Below, piece by piece: positions 46,777 to 55,813 of a stretch of 64,000 nucleotides of DNA. The notes under the pieces are model-generated. The model was not told where the DNA came from, did no database searches, and was given only the letters and a program-made list of their open reading frames with translations. The DNA comes from Chelatococcus caeni (GTDB lineage: Bacteria > Pseudomonadota > Alphaproteobacteria > Rhizobiales > Beijerinckiaceae), in assembly GCF_014196925.1 (NCBI RefSeq), contig NZ_JACIEN010000001.1, forward strand, positions 868,001 to 932,000. The letters run 5' to 3'. The translations under genes were made by a program, and so were the position numbers. Numbering within the stretch: the stretch's first letter is position 1; each line of letters starts with the position of its first letter.

Positions 46777-47186
46777 CATTCCCGCAAGGCCGATGTCTGC
46801 CTTGCTCCATCGGCCTTTGCCTCTTCCCTGGACCCGCTCCCTGCTGGCGGCAGGGCTATCGCCAGCGAACGAGCGACATTGATCCCTCCCTTCAGGGGAG
46901 GGTGGATCGGTCCGCAGGACCGAGACGGGTGGGGTCAAGGCCGGGAACGGTGCTTGCAATCTCAGCCGCGCGGCCCCCTCCGTCACCGCTTCGCGGTGCC
47001 ACCTCTCCTGTGCGGGGGAGGATCAAGACCTCGACGTGCATATGCGATAGCTCGCCGCCGCTGGTGGGAGAGAGGACGCGGTTGCCCGGATCCCGCGAAG
47101 CAATGCTGCGGCAGCCGCAAACCACCCCGTCGCACTTGCGGTGCGGCGCCATGTTCGCTACCCGTTCCCCGAGAGAGGAATTGGGA
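46769..47186. other. Intergenic region recO-parC, repeat-rich
   Basis: 418 bases. Contains the tail of the recO-overlapping repeat and two further GC-rich repeat blocks in opposite orientation (about 46879-46934 and 46972-47028). The parC ribosome site GAGAGGAA is at 47173-47180. No gene is supported. Confidence 0.7.
46879..47028. repeat. Pair of inverted GC-rich repeat blocks
   Basis: Block 1 (46879-46934) reads GATCCCTCCC-ttca-GGGGAGGGTGGATC and then GGTCCGCAGGACC. Block 2 (46972-47028) reads CCCCCTCC, CACCGC-ttc-GCGGTG, CACCTCTCC and GGGGGAGGATC. They face each other in a head-to-head arrangement, like the pair at 30490/30694. Confidence 0.55.
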
Positions 47187-49433
47187 ATGGGCAAGCCTGT
47201 CGATCCGCCGTCCGGTGGCAGCATCGAGAACATCAATCTCAAGGACGCGCTCGAGGAGCGCTACCTCGCCTATGCGCTGTCCACCATCATGCACCGGGCG
47301 CTGCCCGATGCGCGCGACGGCCTGAAGCCGGTCCACCGGCGCATCCTCTACGGCATGCGTCTCCTGAGGCTCGACCCCGGCGCCGCCTTCAAGAAGTCCG
47401 CCCGCGTCGTCGGCGACGTCATGGGCCAGTTCCACCCGCACGGCGACCAGGCGATCTATGACGCGCTGGTGCGCCTGGCGCAGGATTTCGCCCAGCGCTA
47501 CCCGCTGGTCGAGGGGCAGGGCAACTTCGGCAATATCGACGGCGATAACGCCGCGGCCATGCGCTACACCGAGGCGCGCATGACGGAGGTGGCGCGCCTT
47601 CTCCTGCAGGGCATCGACGAGGACGCCGTCGATTTCCGCGAGACCTACGACGAGGCCAACCGCGAGCCCATCGTCCTGCCGGCGGCCTTCCCGAACCTTC
47701 TCGCCAACGGCAGCCAGGGCATCGCCGTCGGCATGGCGACGTCGATCCCGCCGCACAATGTTGCCGAACTGTGCGATGCCGCGCTCTACCTCATCGGCCA
47801 CCCGCGCGCGTCCTCGGAGCAACTCCTCACCTTCGTGCAGGGGCCGGACCTGCCGACCGGCGGCATCATTGTCGACGGGCGCGAATCGATCCTCGACGCC
47901 TACCGCACCGGCCGCGGCTCCTTCCGCGTGCGCGCGCGTTGGGAGAAGGAGGAGACGGGCCGCGGCGGCTGGGTCGCCGTGGTCACCGAGATTCCCTACG
48001 GCGTCGCCAAGGCCCGCCTCATCGAGAAGATCGCGGAGCTGCTGCAGGAGCGCAAGCTGCCGCTCCTCGCCGACGTGCGCGACGAATCGGCCGAGGACGT
48101 GCGCATCGTGCTCGAGCCGCGCGCCCGCACCGTCGATCCCGTCCTCCTGATGGAATCGCTCTTCCGGCTCACCGATCTCGAGAGCCGCGTGCCGCTCAAC
48201 ATGAATGTGCTGACGGCCGGCCAGGTGCCGCGCGTGCTCGGCCTGGCCGAGGCGCTGCGCGAGTGGCTCGATCACCGCCGCGAGGTGCTGCTGCGCCGTT
48301 CGCGCCACCGCCTCGGCGAGATCGAGCGCCGGCTCGAGATCCTCGGCGGCCTGCTCATCGTCTATCTCGACCTCGACAAGGTGATCCGCATCATCCGCGA
48401 GGAGGACGAGCCGAAGGCCGAGCTGATGAAGGTCTTCTCCCTCACCGAGGTGCAGGCCGACGCCATCCTCAACACCCGGCTGCGCTCCCTGCGCAAGCTG
48501 GAGGAGATGGAGCTGCGCAAGGAGTTCGACGAGCTCACCGCCGAGAAGAGCGGCATCGAGGACCTCATCGCCTCCGAGGACAAGCAGTGGAAGACGGTGG
48601 CCTGGGAGGTCCGCGAGGTCAAAAAGACCTTCGGGCCCGAGACCCCGCTGGGGCGCCGCCGCACCACCTTCGCCGTGGCGCCGGAGGCGGCCGCCATCGA
48701 CCTCACGGAGGCCATGGTCGAGCGCGAGCCCGTCACGGTCGTCCTCTCCGAGAAGGGCTGGATCCGGGCGCTCAAGGGCCACGTGGCCGATTTCTCGACC
48801 CTGCAGTTCAAGGGCGACGACGCCCTCAAGGTGGCCTTCCACACGGAGACGACGGCCAAGATCCTGGTGCTCGCCAGCAACGGCAAGGTGTTCACGCTCG
48901 AGGCCTCGAAGCTGCCCGGCGGGCGCGGCTTCGGCGATCCGGTGCGCCTGATGGCCGATCTCGACGAGGGCGCGGATATCGTCGGCGCCTTCCCCTACCG
49001 GCCGGAGACGAAGCTGCTGCTGGTGTCGAGCGAGGGGCGCGGCTTCGTTGCCGCGGCCGATGCCGTCGTCGCCAACACCCGCAAGGGTAAGCAGGTGCTC
49101 AACGTCTCCGCACCCTACAAGGCGGCCGCCTGCGTGCCGGCGGAGGGCGACCATGTCGCCATCGTCGGCGAGAACCGCAAGCTGCTCGCCTTCCCGCTCG
49201 CGCAGGTGGCCGAGATGGCGCGCGGCCGCGGCGTGCGCCTGCAGAAATACAAGGACGGCGGCCTCTCGGACGTGAAGGTCTTCGCCCTCGCCGAGGGCCT
49301 GACTTGGAAGGACACCTCCGGCCGCACCTGGACGGTGGCCGGCGACGACCTGAAGGACTGGCTCGGCAACCGCGGCGATGCCGGCCGCCTGCCGCCGAAG
49401 GGCTTTCCGCGCAACAACAAGTTCGGCGGCTGA
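47187..49433 (+). CDS. parC: DNA topoisomerase IV subunit A
   Basis: 748 residues. The breakage-reunion domain starts [20 protein letters not shown], with the catalytic Tyr at about residue 127 in [11 protein letters not shown], and the C-terminal beta-propeller is short, as expected of ParC and not GyrA. It decatenates chromosomes with ParE. In the quinolone region the sequence is [11 protein letters not shown], with Gln where E. coli has Ser80. ATG at 47187 follows GAGAGGAA and gives the alphaproteobacterial MGKPVDPP start. Confidence 0.96.
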   Translation: MGKPVDPPSGGSIENINLKDALEERYLAYALSTIMHRALPDARDGLKPVHRRILYGMRLLRLDPGAAFKKSARVVGDVMGQFHPHGDQAIYDALVRLAQDFAQRYPLVEGQGNFGNIDGDNAAAMRYTEARMTEVARLLLQGIDEDAVDFRETYDEANREPIVLPAAFPNLLANGSQGIAVGMATSIPPHNVAELCDAALYLIGHPRASSEQLLTFVQGPDLPTGGIIVDGRESILDAYRTGRGSFRVRARWEKEETGRGGWVAVVTEIPYGVAKARLIEKIAELLQERKLPLLADVRDESAEDVRIVLEPRARTVDPVLLMESLFRLTDLESRVPLNMNVLTAGQVPRVLGLAEALREWLDHRREVLLRRSRHRLGEIERRLEILGGLLIVYLDLDKVIRIIREEDEPKAELMKVFSLTEVQADAILNTRLRSLRKLEEMELRKEFDELTAEKSGIEDLIASEDKQWKTVAWEVREVKKTFGPETPLGRRRTTFAVAPEAAAIDLTEAMVEREPVTVVLSEKGWIRALKGHVADFSTLQFKGDDALKVAFHTETTAKILVLASNGKVFTLEASKLPGGRGFGDPVRLMADLDEGADIVGAFPYRPETKLLLVSSEGRGFVAAADAVVANTRKGKQVLNVSAPYKAAACVPAEGDHVAIVGENRKLLAFPLAQVAEMARGRGVRLQKYKDGGLSDVKVFALAEGLTWKDTSGRTWTVAGDDLKDWLGNRGDAGRLPPKGFPRNNKFGG

Positions 49434-49445
49434 CGGGCAGCGAAG

Positions 49446-50198
49446 ATGCGCAGGTCGCGCCCCGTCAACCTGCCGGCGCCCTATCTGAAGCGCGTCGCGC
49501 TGGTGCCGGAGAAGGTCGGCGACTGGGCGGCCTATCCCTTCTGCCTGCCGATGTTCCGGGAGCGGGAATTCGAGATCGCCTTCACCCATCCCGTCACCGT
49601 CATCGTGGGCGAGAACGGGGTGGGCAAGTCGACGCTGCTGGAGGGCATCGCCGTCAAGGCCGGCTTCGGCCATTTCGGCGGCGCGACCGGCCACCGGCTC
49701 GGCAGCCACGACGATGAGGCGACGCTTTCCGACGCGCTCGCGCTCTCCTGGCTGCCGCGCATCACCCGCGGCTATTTCTTTCGCGCCGAGACCTTCTTCT
49801 CCCTCGTGCGCTACATGGTCGAGGCCGCGAAGGAGCCGCTGAGCGGCCCGCCGCCCGACTGGCTGGAGATGTCGCACGGCGAGGGCTTCCTCGCCTTCTT
49901 CCGCGAGCGCTGCGCGGGGCAGGGCGTCTATTTCTTCGACGAGCCGGAATCGGCCCTCTCGCCCTCGCGGCAGATCGAGTTCATGAAGATCCTGCGCGCC
50001 ATGGAGCGGTCCGGCCGCTGCCAGGTGGTCATCGCCACCCACGCGCCGCTCCTCATGGCCTATCCGGGCGCCGACCTCAGGATGCTCACCCGCGCCGGCC
50101 TGTTCCCGACGCGCATCGAGGACACGGACCATTTCCGGGTCCTGCGCGAGTTCTTCCTCGACCCCGAGCTTTTCGTCGATTCGATGCTGGACGAGTGA
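49446..50198 (+). CDS. AAA/ABC-type ATPase of unknown role
   Basis: 250 residues, a single compact ATPase without membrane segments. VIVGENGVGKSTLLEGIA is Walker A, SHGEGFLAFF the signature-like motif, VYFFDEPESALSPSRQIEF Walker B with D-loop, and VIATHAPLLMAYPGADL the switch His. It resembles small stand-alone AAA_21/SMC-like ATPases widely annotated as 'AAA family ATPase'. It starts 12 bases after parC and may be co-transcribed, but a link to topoisomerase IV is not known. Confidence 0.85.
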   Translation: MRRSRPVNLPAPYLKRVALVPEKVGDWAAYPFCLPMFREREFEIAFTHPVTVIVGENGVGKSTLLEGIAVKAGFGHFGGATGHRLGSHDDEATLSDALALSWLPRITRGYFFRAETFFSLVRYMVEAAKEPLSGPPPDWLEMSHGEGFLAFFRERCAGQGVYFFDEPESALSPSRQIEFMKILRAMERSGRCQVVIATHAPLLMAYPGADLRMLTRAGLFPTRIEDTDHFRVLREFFLDPELFVDSMLDE

Positions 50199-51146
50199 CG
50201 GCGGGGGCGGGACTGGAGAGTGACGCGCAGCCTCCCCGCATCACGGCCGGGCTCGTCCCGGCCATCCACGCCCTTCACCCCTGCGCGAGCGTCACGGCGT
50301 GGATGCCCGCGACGAGCGCGGGCATGACAGTGGAGACGGCTGCGCAAATGGAACAGGAAGAGTGAGGCACAACCTCTCCGCCCGTCACGGCCGGGCTCAT
50401 CCTGGCCATCCTCGCTCTTCACCCCTGCGCGAACGTCACGGCGTGGATGCCCGCGACGAGCGCGGGCATGACAGTGGAGACGGCTGCGCAAAGGAAGCGG
50501 GAAGAGCGCGGCACAACCTCCCCGAGTCATAGCCGGGCTCGTCCCGGCCATCCACGCCTTTCGACCCTGCGCGGGCGTCGCGGCGTGGGTGCCCGCGACG
50601 AGCGGGCACAACGGTGGAGACGGCTGCGCAAAGGGAACGGGAGAAGTGGGGCACAACCTCCCCGCCCGTCATGGCCGGGCTCGTCCCGGCCATCCACGCC
50701 TTTCGACCCTGCGCGAGCGTGGATGGCGTGGATGCCCGCGACGAGCGCGGACATGACGGTGGAGACGGCTGCGCAAAGGGAGCGGGAAGAGCGTGGCACA
50801 ACCTCCCCGCCCGTCATGGCCGGGCTCGTCCCGGCCATCCACGGCTTTCAACCCCGCGCGAGCGTCACGGCGTGGATGCCCGCGACGAGCGTGGGCATGA
50901 CGGTGGAGACGGCTGCGCAAAGGAAGCGGGAAGAGCGTGGGGCACAACCTCTCCGTTCGTCATGGCCGGGCTTGTCCCGGCCATCCACGCCTTTCACCCC
51001 TGCACGAGCGTGGACGGCGTGGATGGCCGGGACAAGCGCGGGTATGACGGCGGAAGCGGTGGAAACGGCGAAATGGCGGAGACGGGGGAAGCGGTTCGAA
51101 AGGCCATGTGGCAGTCTTTCCCAATCCGCCTGCCTCACCCGTTTCC
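50199..51146. other. Gene-free region filled by a tandem repeat array
   Basis: 948 bases between the ATPase and the dioxygenase (convergent). Almost all of it is the six-unit array at 50239-51049; the last ~95 bases are unique with nothing recognisable. Open frames on both strands here are by-products of the repeats. Confidence 0.85.
50239..51049. repeat. Tandem array of six ~144-bp units with cloverleaf palindromes
   Basis: Palindrome copies at 50239-50328, 50383-50472, 50525-50612, 50667-50758, 50812-50902 and 50958-51049, with start-to-start distances of 142-146 bases. Each has the arms GGCCGGG/CCCGGCC, ATCCACGCC/GGCGTGGAT and GCCCGCG/CGCGGGC inside an outer CGTCATG/CATGACG stem. Linkers are also repeated (GTGGAGACGGCTGCGCAAA, then a purine-rich part and GGCACAACCTC). 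The copies differ by scattered substitutions. The same palindrome occurs singly at 26504 and 33689. No coding function is seen. Confidence 0.9.
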
Positions 51147-51806
51147 TCAATCCTCCGCCCACATGCGCGTCAGGTTCGCGGCGCATTTGGCAAGCAGGTC
51201 GTATTCCGGCGTCTTGCCGTGCTGTTCGAACAGCCGCGTGCGCGCAGTGTCGAGGTCGAAGAGCAGCTCCCGCCGCGCCCCGTCCCGCACGTAGCTGCGT
51301 GCCCAGCCGACGGCGGCGAGGCGCTCGCCGGTTCGCACCGGCTCGACCCGGTGCAGCGTCGTCGCGGGATAGGCGACGAGATGGCCGGCGGGCAGCTTGA
51401 TCGCCTCCTCGCCCGCCGCGCTCTCGATGACGAGCTCGCCGCCCTCATAGGCCTGCGGATCGGCGAGGAAGAGCGTGAAGGACACGTCCGTGCGCAGCCC
51501 GTGCATGATCGGGTTGTCGACATGCGTGCCATAGGCCCGGCCGGCGCCGTAGCGGCTGAAGAGGATCGGAGTCAGCGCCTTGGGCCGGACCGCCGCCGCA
51601 AAGACGGGATTGGCGAGGATGCGCGCCGAGATCCTCTCGCGCAGGCCCCGCACGGCCGCGCCCTCCCGCGCCTGCTCGTTGTCCTTGACGAGCCGGGCGC
51701 TGCGGCCCGCCGTCGCACGCCCGTCCTCGAAGGGCAGGTGGGCCAGTGCTTCGCGGATCTGCGTGAGGTCTTCCGCCGTCAGGACATCGCCGATGAGGAC
51801 GAGCAT
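51147..51806 (-). CDS. PKHD-type Fe(II)/2-oxoglutarate dioxygenase (PiuC/YbiX-like)
   Basis: 219 residues, near the usual 225. The double-stranded beta-helix core is clear: LFSRYGAGRAYGTHVDN with the HxD iron ligands, FTLFLADPQAYEGGELVI, LVAYPATTLHRVEPV with the distal His, and RLAAVGWARSYVRD with the 2-oxoglutarate Arg. Relatives (PiuC, YbiX) usually accompany TonB-dependent iron receptors and are iron-repressed; the substrate is unknown. GGAG lies nine bases before the ATG. It is divergent from the peroxidase pair across an AT-rich spacer. Confidence 0.92.
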   Translation of the reverse strand: MLVLIGDVLTAEDLTQIREALAHLPFEDGRATAGRSARLVKDNEQAREGAAVRGLRERISARILANPVFAAAVRPKALTPILFSRYGAGRAYGTHVDNPIMHGLRTDVSFTLFLADPQAYEGGELVIESAAGEEAIKLPAGHLVAYPATTLHRVEPVRTGERLAAVGWARSYVRDGARRELLFDLDTARTRLFEQHGKTPEYDLLAKCAANLTRMWAED

Positions 51807-51913
51807 CTTTCATGTCTCCATTGACCGGAACGGGCATAGCAAATAGCTAAGATCATGAAAATGAATAGAAATTTTAATTTTAACAATTCCATTCTCTGAG
51901 CTGGAGAACAGCC
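51807..51913. promoter_or_regulatory. AT-rich divergent promoter region
   Basis: The stretch 51841-51890 is strikingly AT-rich for this genome, with GAATAGAAATTTTAATTTT. Being between an iron-type dioxygenase and a heme/copper protein pair, it is a candidate site for an iron regulator (Fur, Irr or RirA), but no textbook box can be read. Confidence 0.4.
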
Positions 51914-52771
51914 ATGATCAAGTCGCGGAAAGTCTGGGTCGGCCTCGGCGCGGCCGTGCTCGCCGGCGCCGGCGTCGGCGCCCCCGCCGAGGCGCAGCCG
52001 CTGGCGCGCGGCATCGAGCAGGCGGCGCCCGGCGAGGCGTCAGCGGCTCGCGATCTCGTCCTGCGCGTGGCGGAGAGCCACGCCGGCCATGCCGCGGCTG
52101 GGGATGGCGAAGGCGAGGGCGGCGGTGCCGAGCTGGCGCCGGACCTGCGCCTGACGCGCGATCTCGCCCTCATCAGCGGTCACCTGACCGTTGGCAACGA
52201 ACTGGTCGAGGCGGGGCGCTGGAGCGAGGCGATGGTGCATTTCCTCCACCCGGCGGAGGAGCTCTACGGCGGCATCGCCGGCGATCTCAAGAGCTTCGGC
52301 ATCCCGCCCTTCGCCGCGGCGCTCAAGGTGCTCGCCCAGACGGTGAAGGCGCAGAAGCAGGAGGCTTACGAGGGGGCGCTGAAGACGGTGCGCGATCGCC
52401 TCGCGGCCGCCGACGCGGCGGTGCAGGCGAAGACCGCCGACTGGCCGGGCCTGACGCTCGATGCCGTGCTCGAGGTGCTCAACACCGCCGGCGAGGAATA
52501 CGAAGCGGCCATCGAGGACGGCAAGTTCAAGCTCGTGGTCGAGTATCAGGATTCGCGCGGCTTCATCCTTCAGGCCGAGCAGATGCTGGCGGCGGTCGCG
52601 CCCGACCTCGAGAAGAAGAACGCCGGGGCTTATGCCGCCCTGCAGCACGAGTTGGCCGAGCTGAAGAAGGCCTGGCCCAGTGCGGTCGCGCCGGGCAAGC
52701 CGGTGCTCGACGTCTCCGAGGTGCTCGGGCTCATCGCCAAGGCCGAGATCGAGATCGGCAAGCTGATGTGA
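51914..52771 (+). CDS. Exported helical protein paired with a diheme peroxidase
   Basis: 285 residues, not assigned to a named family. A signal peptide (VWVGLGAAVLAGAGVGAPAE, cut near AEA-QP) precedes a wholly helical, acidic protein. A conserved-looking MVHFLHPAEELYGGI segment with two His and acidic residues could bind metal. GGAGA lies seven bases before the ATG. Only three bases separate it from the peroxidase-cupredoxin gene, so the two are coupled. Likely periplasmic. A role in metal or electron handling is inferred from the partner. Confidence 0.7.
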   Translation: MIKSRKVWVGLGAAVLAGAGVGAPAEAQPLARGIEQAAPGEASAARDLVLRVAESHAGHAAAGDGEGEGGGAELAPDLRLTRDLALISGHLTVGNELVEAGRWSEAMVHFLHPAEELYGGIAGDLKSFGIPPFAAALKVLAQTVKAQKQEAYEGALKTVRDRLAAADAAVQAKTADWPGLTLDAVLEVLNTAGEEYEAAIEDGKFKLVVEYQDSRGFILQAEQMLAAVAPDLEKKNAGAYAALQHELAELKKAWPSAVAPGKPVLDVSEVLGLIAKAEIEIGKLM

Positions 52772-52774
52772 GCG

Positions 52775-54142
52775 ATGGCGCGCGCAGGCAGCAGATTCGG
52801 CGCAGCCTTTGATCGGGCGGTGCGGCGGCCGTGGCGCGCGGCCGCCGGCGCCTGCGCCGTCGTGTTCTGTGCCGGCCTGTCGGCGGCCGAGACGCCGCCG
52901 TCCGTAGCGGCCGATGTCCTCGCCGCCTTCGCCCGTCCTGCGCGGCGCCCCTCGGCGGAGGACGACGATGCGCGGCAGGTCGCGCTCGGGCAGGCGCTCT
53001 TCTTCGACACGCGCCTGTCGGGGGATGGCAGCCTCGCCTGCGCCTCCTGCCACGATCCGCAGCTCGGCTTCGCCGACGGCGTGCCGCTCGGCCGCGGCAT
53101 CGCCGGCAGCCGCCTGCCGCGCCACACGCCGGCGCTGTGGAACCTCGCCTGGGGCCGCACCTTCTTCTGGGACGGGCGGGCGACGAGCCTGGAGAGCCAG
53201 TCGACCGGGCCCATCGAAAGCCCGGTCGAGATGGGCGCGAAGCTGGAGGAGGTGGTTGCCCGCCTCTCCGACGGTTCGGCGATGCGCGCGGCCTTCGCCG
53301 AGACCTTTCCCGAGCGCCCGGTGGTCGACGGGCTCAACCTGTCACGGGCGCTCGCCGCCTTCGAGCGCACGCTCGTCTCGCCGGAGACCCGCTTCGACCG
53401 CTTCGTGGCGGGCGAGCGCGATGCGCTGACGGCGGACGAGATCGCCGGCTTCCACCTCTTCACAGGCAAGGCCGGCTGCGTCGCCTGCCACAGCGGCTGG
53501 CGCTTCACCGACGAGGCCTTCCACGACATCGGCCTTCCCGGCGACGACCGCGGCCGCGGCGCCGCCCTCGGCCTTGCGGCGGCCGATCACGCCTTCAAGA
53601 CGCCGAGCCTGCGCGAGATCGCCTGGACGGCGCCCTACATGCACGACGGCGCGCTGGCGACGCTGGAGGATGTCGTCGCCCATTACGAGCACGGCATCGT
53701 CGACCGGCCGACGCTGTCGGCCGACCTGCCCAAGGGGTTGTCGCTGAGCGAGGCGGAGCGGGATCAGCTCATCGCCTTCCTCGGCACCTTGTCGAGCGAG
53801 GATCCGCCGCGGTCGGCGTCGCTGCCGCCGCATGTGGAAGCGGCGCCGAGCAGCGCCGGGGCCGTGTCGGTCTCTACTATCGGCCAGGCCGGCAAGCGCT
53901 TCGCGCCGGATCACGTGCGCATCCGCGCGGGCGAGGGGCTCACCGTGGTCAACGACGACACCCGCACCCACAACGTGCGCGTCGACGACCCGCGCCTCAC
54001 CTACAGTTCCGGCGCGCAGGAGCCCGGCGACAAGGTGGTCCTGTCCTTCGAGGAGCCCGGGCAGTTCCTGGTCACCTGCGGCATCCACCCCGAGATGCGT
54101 CTCACCGTCGAGGTCGCGCCGCAGGAGCCGGCGCCGAAATGA
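52775..54142 (+). CDS. Diheme cytochrome c peroxidase/MauG-like protein fused to a cupredoxin
   Basis: 455 residues with a signal sequence (ACAVVFCAGLSAAE). Residues ~45-345 are a CCP/MauG domain with two heme c sites, CASCH (89-93) and CVACH (235-239), plus WNLAWGRTFFWDGRA and TPSLREIAWTAPYMHDG. Residues ~361-448 form a C-terminal plastocyanin-like domain with a full type-1 copper set: His399 (TRTHNV), Cys435, His438 and Met441 (CGIHPEM). Bacterial peroxidases normally receive electrons from a separate cupredoxin or cytochrome; here donor and enzyme appear to be joined. Coupled to the exported helical protein upstream. Confidence 0.9.
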   Translation: MARAGSRFGAAFDRAVRRPWRAAAGACAVVFCAGLSAAETPPSVAADVLAAFARPARRPSAEDDDARQVALGQALFFDTRLSGDGSLACASCHDPQLGFADGVPLGRGIAGSRLPRHTPALWNLAWGRTFFWDGRATSLESQSTGPIESPVEMGAKLEEVVARLSDGSAMRAAFAETFPERPVVDGLNLSRALAAFERTLVSPETRFDRFVAGERDALTADEIAGFHLFTGKAGCVACHSGWRFTDEAFHDIGLPGDDRGRGAALGLAAADHAFKTPSLREIAWTAPYMHDGALATLEDVVAHYEHGIVDRPTLSADLPKGLSLSEAERDQLIAFLGTLSSEDPPRSASLPPHVEAAPSSAGAVSVSTIGQAGKRFAPDHVRIRAGEGLTVVNDDTRTHNVRVDDPRLTYSSGAQEPGDKVVLSFEEPGQFLVTCGIHPEMRLTVEVAPQEPAPK

Positions 54143-54143
54143 A

Positions 54144-54168
54144 AAGGGCGGGCCCGAGGCCCGCCCTT
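54144..54168. terminator. Bidirectional terminator between the peroxidase gene and bioY
   Basis: AAGGGCGGGCC pairs with GGCCCGCCCTT over a 3-nt loop, an 11-bp stem flanked by A on the left and T on the right, directly between two convergent stops. Confidence 0.75.
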
Positions 54169-54190
54169 CCTGATCGGTCGTGTCGCGTGC

Positions 54191-54757
54191 TCAGCGCCGG
54201 CGGTCGAGCGCCACGACGCTCGCATAGGCGAGGGCCGACTTCAGCACCGTGCCGAGGATGAAGGGCACGAAACCGGCGGCGATCGCCTTCTCGAAGCCGA
54301 TCAGCTGGGCGAGCCAGGCGACGCCCGGCACGAAGACGATGAGGTGGCCGACGAAGAGCGAGACCGCGAGCTTGCCGTAGTGGCGGTTCCAGCCCTGGTC
54401 GGCGAGCCAGCCGACGAAGGCGGCGGCGAGGAGGAAGCCCACGAGATAGCCGCCCGTCGGGCCCATGGCGTAGAGGAGCCCGGCATTGCCGCCGGCGAAG
54501 AGCGGCAGGCCGGCGAGGCCCTGCGCGAGGTAGGCCACCAGCGTCTCGCTCGCCAGGCGCCAGCCGCAGAGCGCGCCGACCAGCAGCACCGCATAGGTCT
54601 GCATCGTCATGGGCACCGGATACATCGGCACCTCGATCCAGGCCGAGGCCGCGATGAGCCAGCTGCCGAGGAGCACGACGGCGGCCCGGCGCAGGGCGGA
54701 GGAACCGACAAGACGCGCCAGGGGCGCGGCATGAGGGGTGGAGGTGGTGTACGACAT
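54191..54757 (-). CDS. bioY: Biotin transporter BioY
   Basis: 188 residues with about six transmembrane helices, the S-component of an ECF biotin transporter. Marks are PVPMTMQTYAVLLVGALCG and GPTGGYLVGFLLAAAFVGWL. No ECF ATPase or BioN is adjacent; solitary BioY proteins can still take up biotin. GGGAG before the ATG at 54757 sets the start. It complements the bioDAZ operon at the other end of the window. No BioR-type TTATCTATAA box was found upstream. Confidence 0.94.
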   Translation of the reverse strand: MSYTTSTPHAAPLARLVGSSALRRAAVVLLGSWLIAASAWIEVPMYPVPMTMQTYAVLLVGALCGWRLASETLVAYLAQGLAGLPLFAGGNAGLLYAMGPTGGYLVGFLLAAAFVGWLADQGWNRHYGKLAVSLFVGHLIVFVPGVAWLAQLIGFEKAIAAGFVPFILGTVLKSALAYASVVALDRRR

Positions 54758-54986
54758 CAAGGGACTCCCAATCGATGCCGCGACACTTCCTTGGCTGTGC
54801 GCCGTCGTCAAGCCCGTCGATGTGGGAAAGCTGGGGCAAGGGGCCGAAACCGGAGTGCGCCGTCGTGCCCCGGATGTTCGGCGGCATGCTGCTCATCGCG
54901 GCGCCTTCGGCGATTCATGCGCTGGTCCCCGGCTCGCATTCCGCTTCGCTGCATGTGTCCGGGGAACGGGCGTGTCGCGGGAACCC

Positions 54987-55733
54987 TCAGCCGAAGCGCA
55001 CCCAGCCCTGCGGATAAAGCCGCTCCTGCGGCAGGAAGCGGGCCTTGTAGGCCATCTTGCGCGATCCCTCGACCCAGTAGCCGAGGTAGACGTAAGGCAG
55101 GCCGAGGCGCCGGGCCTTGGCGATATGGTCGAGGATCATGAAGCTGCCGAGGCTGCGCTCGCCATCATCGGGATCGTAGAAGGAATAGACCATCGACAGG
55201 CCGTCGCCGAGCACGTCGGTGAGCGCCACCCCCACGAGGTCGCCCGTGCCGCGGCCGTTGATGCCCGTATCCGGCCCGCGCCGCCGGTATTCGACGAGCC
55301 GCGTCGGCACGTGGCTGTCCTCCACCATCATGGCGTAGTCGAGCATCGTCATGTCCACCATGCCGCCGTCGGAATGGCGCGCCTCGAGATAGTGGCGGAA
55401 CAGCGAATATTGCTCGGAGGTGGGGATCGGCTCGCCCATGGCGCCGACGAGGTCGGCATTGGCCCGGGCCACCCTTTTCAGGTTGCGCCCCGGCCGGAAG
55501 GCGTCGACGACGATGCGCACCGACACGCAGGCCTTGCAGTGCTCGCAGGCCGGGCGGTAGGCGATGGTCTGCGAGCGGCGGAAGCCGCCTTGTGTCAGGA
55601 TGTCGTTGATCTCCGCGGCCCGCCGGCCGATGAGATGGGTGAAGACCTTTCGCTCTTCCCGCCCCGGCAGGTAGGGACAGGCCGAGGGCGCCGTCAGGTA
55701 GAACTGCGGCGCGTCGCGCGGTTGCGTCGTCAC
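54987..55733 (-). CDS. bpt: Aspartate/glutamate leucyltransferase
   Basis: 248 residues from a GTG start preceded by GGGAGG. The N-terminal domain has [16 protein letters not shown] and [12 protein letters not shown]; the C-terminal GNAT-like domain has [19 protein letters not shown] and [18 protein letters not shown]. Bpt adds Leu to N-terminal Asp or Glu of proteins, marking them for ClpAPS degradation in the N-degron pathway. It is not the eukaryotic-like Aat. Confidence 0.95.
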   Translation of the reverse strand: MTTQPRDAPQFYLTAPSACPYLPGREERKVFTHLIGRRAAEINDILTQGGFRRSQTIAYRPACEHCKACVSVRIVVDAFRPGRNLKRVARANADLVGAMGEPIPTSEQYSLFRHYLEARHSDGGMVDMTMLDYAMMVEDSHVPTRLVEYRRRGPDTGINGRGTGDLVGVALTDVLGDGLSMVYSFYDPDDGERSLGSFMILDHIAKARRLGLPYVYLGYWVEGSRKMAYKARFLPQERLYPQGWVRFG

Positions 55734-55813
55734 CTCGTTCCTCCCTCCGTCCGTTCATCGCCCGCGAGAGTATCCACTGACGATACCACTGCCCTGACGG
55801 CGCTCAAGCGCCG

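Noticed and set aside
46983-50132. A 1049-codon open frame antisense to parC
   Set aside because: It lacks domain features and mirrors parC codon structure; parC on the plus strand is unmistakable.
50239-51049. Possible CRISPR array
   Set aside because: Units are ~144 bases with conserved linkers and long palindromes; spacers are not unique and no cas gene is present.
50299-51294. Overlapping open frames on both strands in the tandem repeat array
   Set aside because: They are repeated peptides produced by the repeat units themselves, without ribosome sites or family similarity.
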